A DNA stretch of 64,000 nt from NCBI RefSeq assembly GCF_001620265.1, contig NZ_CP012661.1, positions 3,100,001-3,164,000 on the forward strand, read 5' to 3'. This DNA comes from Frigidibacter mobilis (GTDB lineage: Bacteria > Pseudomonadota > Alphaproteobacteria > Rhodobacterales > Rhodobacteraceae). Every line of letters begins with the position of its first letter. Positions within the stretch are counted from its first letter, which is position 1. The translations under genes and the position numbers were made by a program. The notes beneath the pieces are model-generated. The model searched no databases, was not told the DNA's origin, and saw only the letters and a list, made by a program, of their open reading frames with translations. This document shows, piece after piece, positions 62,845 through 64,000 of the stretch.

Positions 62845-63174
62845 TCAGGCCAGCTCGATCGGCTTCACATCCTCGTAGACAGAGCCGTCATCGTCATACC
62901 AGGTGAACTTGAACTCGCCCGCCGCATCGACCTTGGCATCGAATTCGAAATACGGGTTGGTCGAAACCGCCGGGTCGATGGCGATGTCGATCACGTTCAC
63001 GCCGTTGAACTCGCAGGTGAAGCGGTTGATGATCGAGCGCGGGATCACGGTGCCGTCGGCGTTCTTGCGCTGACCGGATTCCATCGGGTGGCTGATAAGG
63101 GTCTTGAGCGTCACCACCTCGCCGGCGGCGGCCGATTTCGGCACCTTGACGCGGGGTTTTACATCGTTTGCCAT
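62845..63174 (-). CDS. soxZ: SoxZ, carrier complex subunit
   Basis: A 109-residue soluble partner of SoxY with no signal peptide of its own, exported with SoxY through Tat. Family features are VKPRVKVPKSAAAGEVVTLK, TLISHPMESGQRKNADGTVI with IPRSIINRFTCEFNG, and the C-terminal FKFTWYDDDGSVYEDVKPIE. I chose the start at 63174. It follows soxY after 21 bp. Confidence 0.97.
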   Translation of the reverse strand: MANDVKPRVKVPKSAAAGEVVTLKTLISHPMESGQRKNADGTVIPRSIINRFTCEFNGVNVIDIAIDPAVSTNPYFEFDAKVDAAGEFKFTWYDDDGSVYEDVKPIELA

Positions 63175-63195
63175 TGTTCTCTCCAATAACCGGGA

Positions 63196-63615
63196 TCAGC
63201 CGCCGCAGCCGCCGATGGTAACCTTCACGGTGGATTGCGCCTGCACGAAACTGCCATCGGGCATCTTGGCGATGGCGATCACGTCCTGCGTCTTGGCAAG
63301 GCGGATCCGGGTCGAAGCCATCTGCGAGCCTGCGGCGGGGCCGAAGGTGAAGGTCGCCACTTCCGGCTCGGGGTTGCCGGCCGCCAGCACCAGGATCGAC
63401 ACGGCGCCGGGGGCATCCACGGCCACCGGCACGGTGTTGCCGTTCTCGGCAATCTCGGGCGCGGTCAGGGTGATGCCGCCGGTGCCGGGCGTGGCCCCGC
63501 CGGTAAAGGCCGCCACCGCATCCTCGACCGCGGCGCGCGCGGGCAGCGGCAGCGCCGCGACGACAAGGCCGCCAAGGCCAAGCGCGAGGGCGTTGCGTCT
63601 GGTAATGTTCATCAT
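63196..63615 (-). CDS. soxY: SoxY, sulfur carrier protein
   Basis: A 139-residue carrier on which the sulfur intermediates are covalently held. The Tat signal is ITRRNALALGLGGLVVAALP. The mature protein has the Ig-like fold and ends in the flexible swinging arm GGCGG, with the carrier Cys137 as the third-last residue. The start may be either of two adjacent ATGs. Confidence 0.97.
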   Translation of the reverse strand: MMNITRRNALALGLGGLVVAALPLPARAAVEDAVAAFTGGATPGTGGITLTAPEIAENGNTVPVAVDAPGAVSILVLAAGNPEPEVATFTFGPAAGSQMASTRIRLAKTQDVIAIAKMPDGSFVQAQSTVKVTIGGCGG

Positions 63616-63646
63616 GTCCTCCTCGAACTGGTTCGGCCTGCCCCTG

Positions 63647-64000
63647 TCACTCTTTGAGTGTCAGGAGATAGGCCACGACATCCTCGACCTGCTGTGCGGT
63701 CAGGACGGGTGAAAGCTCGGCCGTGGGTGCCTTGCCGGTGTAACCGTCGCCGGGACGGATGAAGCCGTCGGTCTTGTAGAAGGCCGGCATCATCGTTCCG
63801 TCAAAGGTCATCTTGGCGTTGACGACCAGGCCGCGCAGCTCTGCCTCGGTCCAGCGGTCGGCAGCGCCGTCCAGAACCGGGCCGATATTCCCCTGGAACT
63901 GCACATCCGGCATCGCGGCCAGTTCATGGCAGGCAACGCAGTTTCCCAAGGCATTCGTGGTCATGACCTTGGCTCCGGCGGCCGCATCACCCGGCACGCC
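63647..64000 (-). CDS. soxX: SoxX, monoheme cytochrome c (partial, cut by window end)
   Basis: The C-terminal part of SoxX, the small subunit of SoxAX. The frame is open to the window end, so its signal peptide and start lie outside. The heme site is CVACH (LGNCVACHELAAMPD). A Met-ligand region follows (MTFDGTMMPAFYKTDGFIRP), and the end is LTAQQVEDVVAYLLTLKE. It is the first visible gene of the sox operon. Regulators such as soxRSVW would lie beyond the edge. Confidence 0.95.
   Translation of the reverse strand, partial: GVPGDAAAGAKVMTTNALGNCVACHELAAMPDVQFQGNIGPVLDGAADRWTEAELRGLVVNAKMTFDGTMMPAFYKTDGFIRPGDGYTGKAPTAELSPVLTAQQVEDVVAYLLTLKE

Overview
The window is GC-rich, tightly packed DNA from an alphaproteobacterium, most likely a Paracoccus-like member of the Rhodobacteraceae. 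The main reason is the right end, where the minus strand carries soxX-Y-Z-A-B-C-D-E-F-G-H in the order known from Paracoccus pantotrophus thiosulfate oxidation. A three-subunit glycolate oxidase (glcDEF), a Ku/LigD repair pair, a FYDLN-acid (TIGR02300) protein and a CHCC zinc-finger protein fit the same lineage. I see no phage, transposase or CRISPR array.

Layout. 1-3.9 kb: end of an MFS exporter gene, mepA, a phytase-like esterase gene, a queuosine-precursor transporter gene, a small structured transcription unit with an 18-codon ORF, tRNA-Ala(GGC) and a TIGR02300 gene. 4.1-15.7 kb: a peptide-type ABC transporter split between a binding protein (4154) and a permease/permease/ATPase operon (14245-10922, minus), with a cupin gene, a creatinase gene and a P1-family peptidase gene. 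The cupin and permease promoters share an almost identical 44-bp operator. Within this block lie an L,D-transpeptidase gene and a large phytase-like gene. 15.7-20.6 kb: a MarR-GNAT fusion, gabD, a lower-GC acetyltransferase gene between two identical-armed hairpins, hsp20 and a trypsin-like protease gene. 20.7-25.2 kb: glcD-glcE-small membrane protein-glcF. 25.2-33.4 kb: a DUF599 gene and a MoxR-DUF58-DUF4159-VWA operon. 33.4-43.7 kb: hydroxypyruvate-isomerase-like, CDF transporter, polA, zinc finger, FAH, RraA-like, ligD and ku genes. 43.9-52.4 kb: an RND efflux pair and a membrane GMC dehydrogenase operon with a triheme cytochrome c. 52.5-64 kb: soxT facing the sox operon.

The sox genes together encode periplasmic thiosulfate oxidation. 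SoxYZ carries the sulfur substrate on the SoxY C-terminal cysteine, SoxAX attaches it, SoxB hydrolyses sulfate off, and SoxCD oxidises the remaining sulfane. SoxE/SoxF form a flavocytochrome c, SoxG/SoxH are metallo-hydrolase homologues, and SoxT is a probable sulfur-compound importer.

Notable non-coding structure: three copies of a ~163-bp repeat with 18-bp complementary ends (about 14389, 35195 and 38638); the 44-bp operator shared by two promoters, with half-sites exactly 11 bp apart; an 11-bp hairpin that buries the soxT ribosome-binding site; and a 17-bp-arm palindrome between ku and the RND genes. Six single-base losses in short G/C runs break four genes (the ABC ATPase, moxR, DUF58 and DUF4159 genes). 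Their uniform nature suggests consensus sequencing errors more than real decay.
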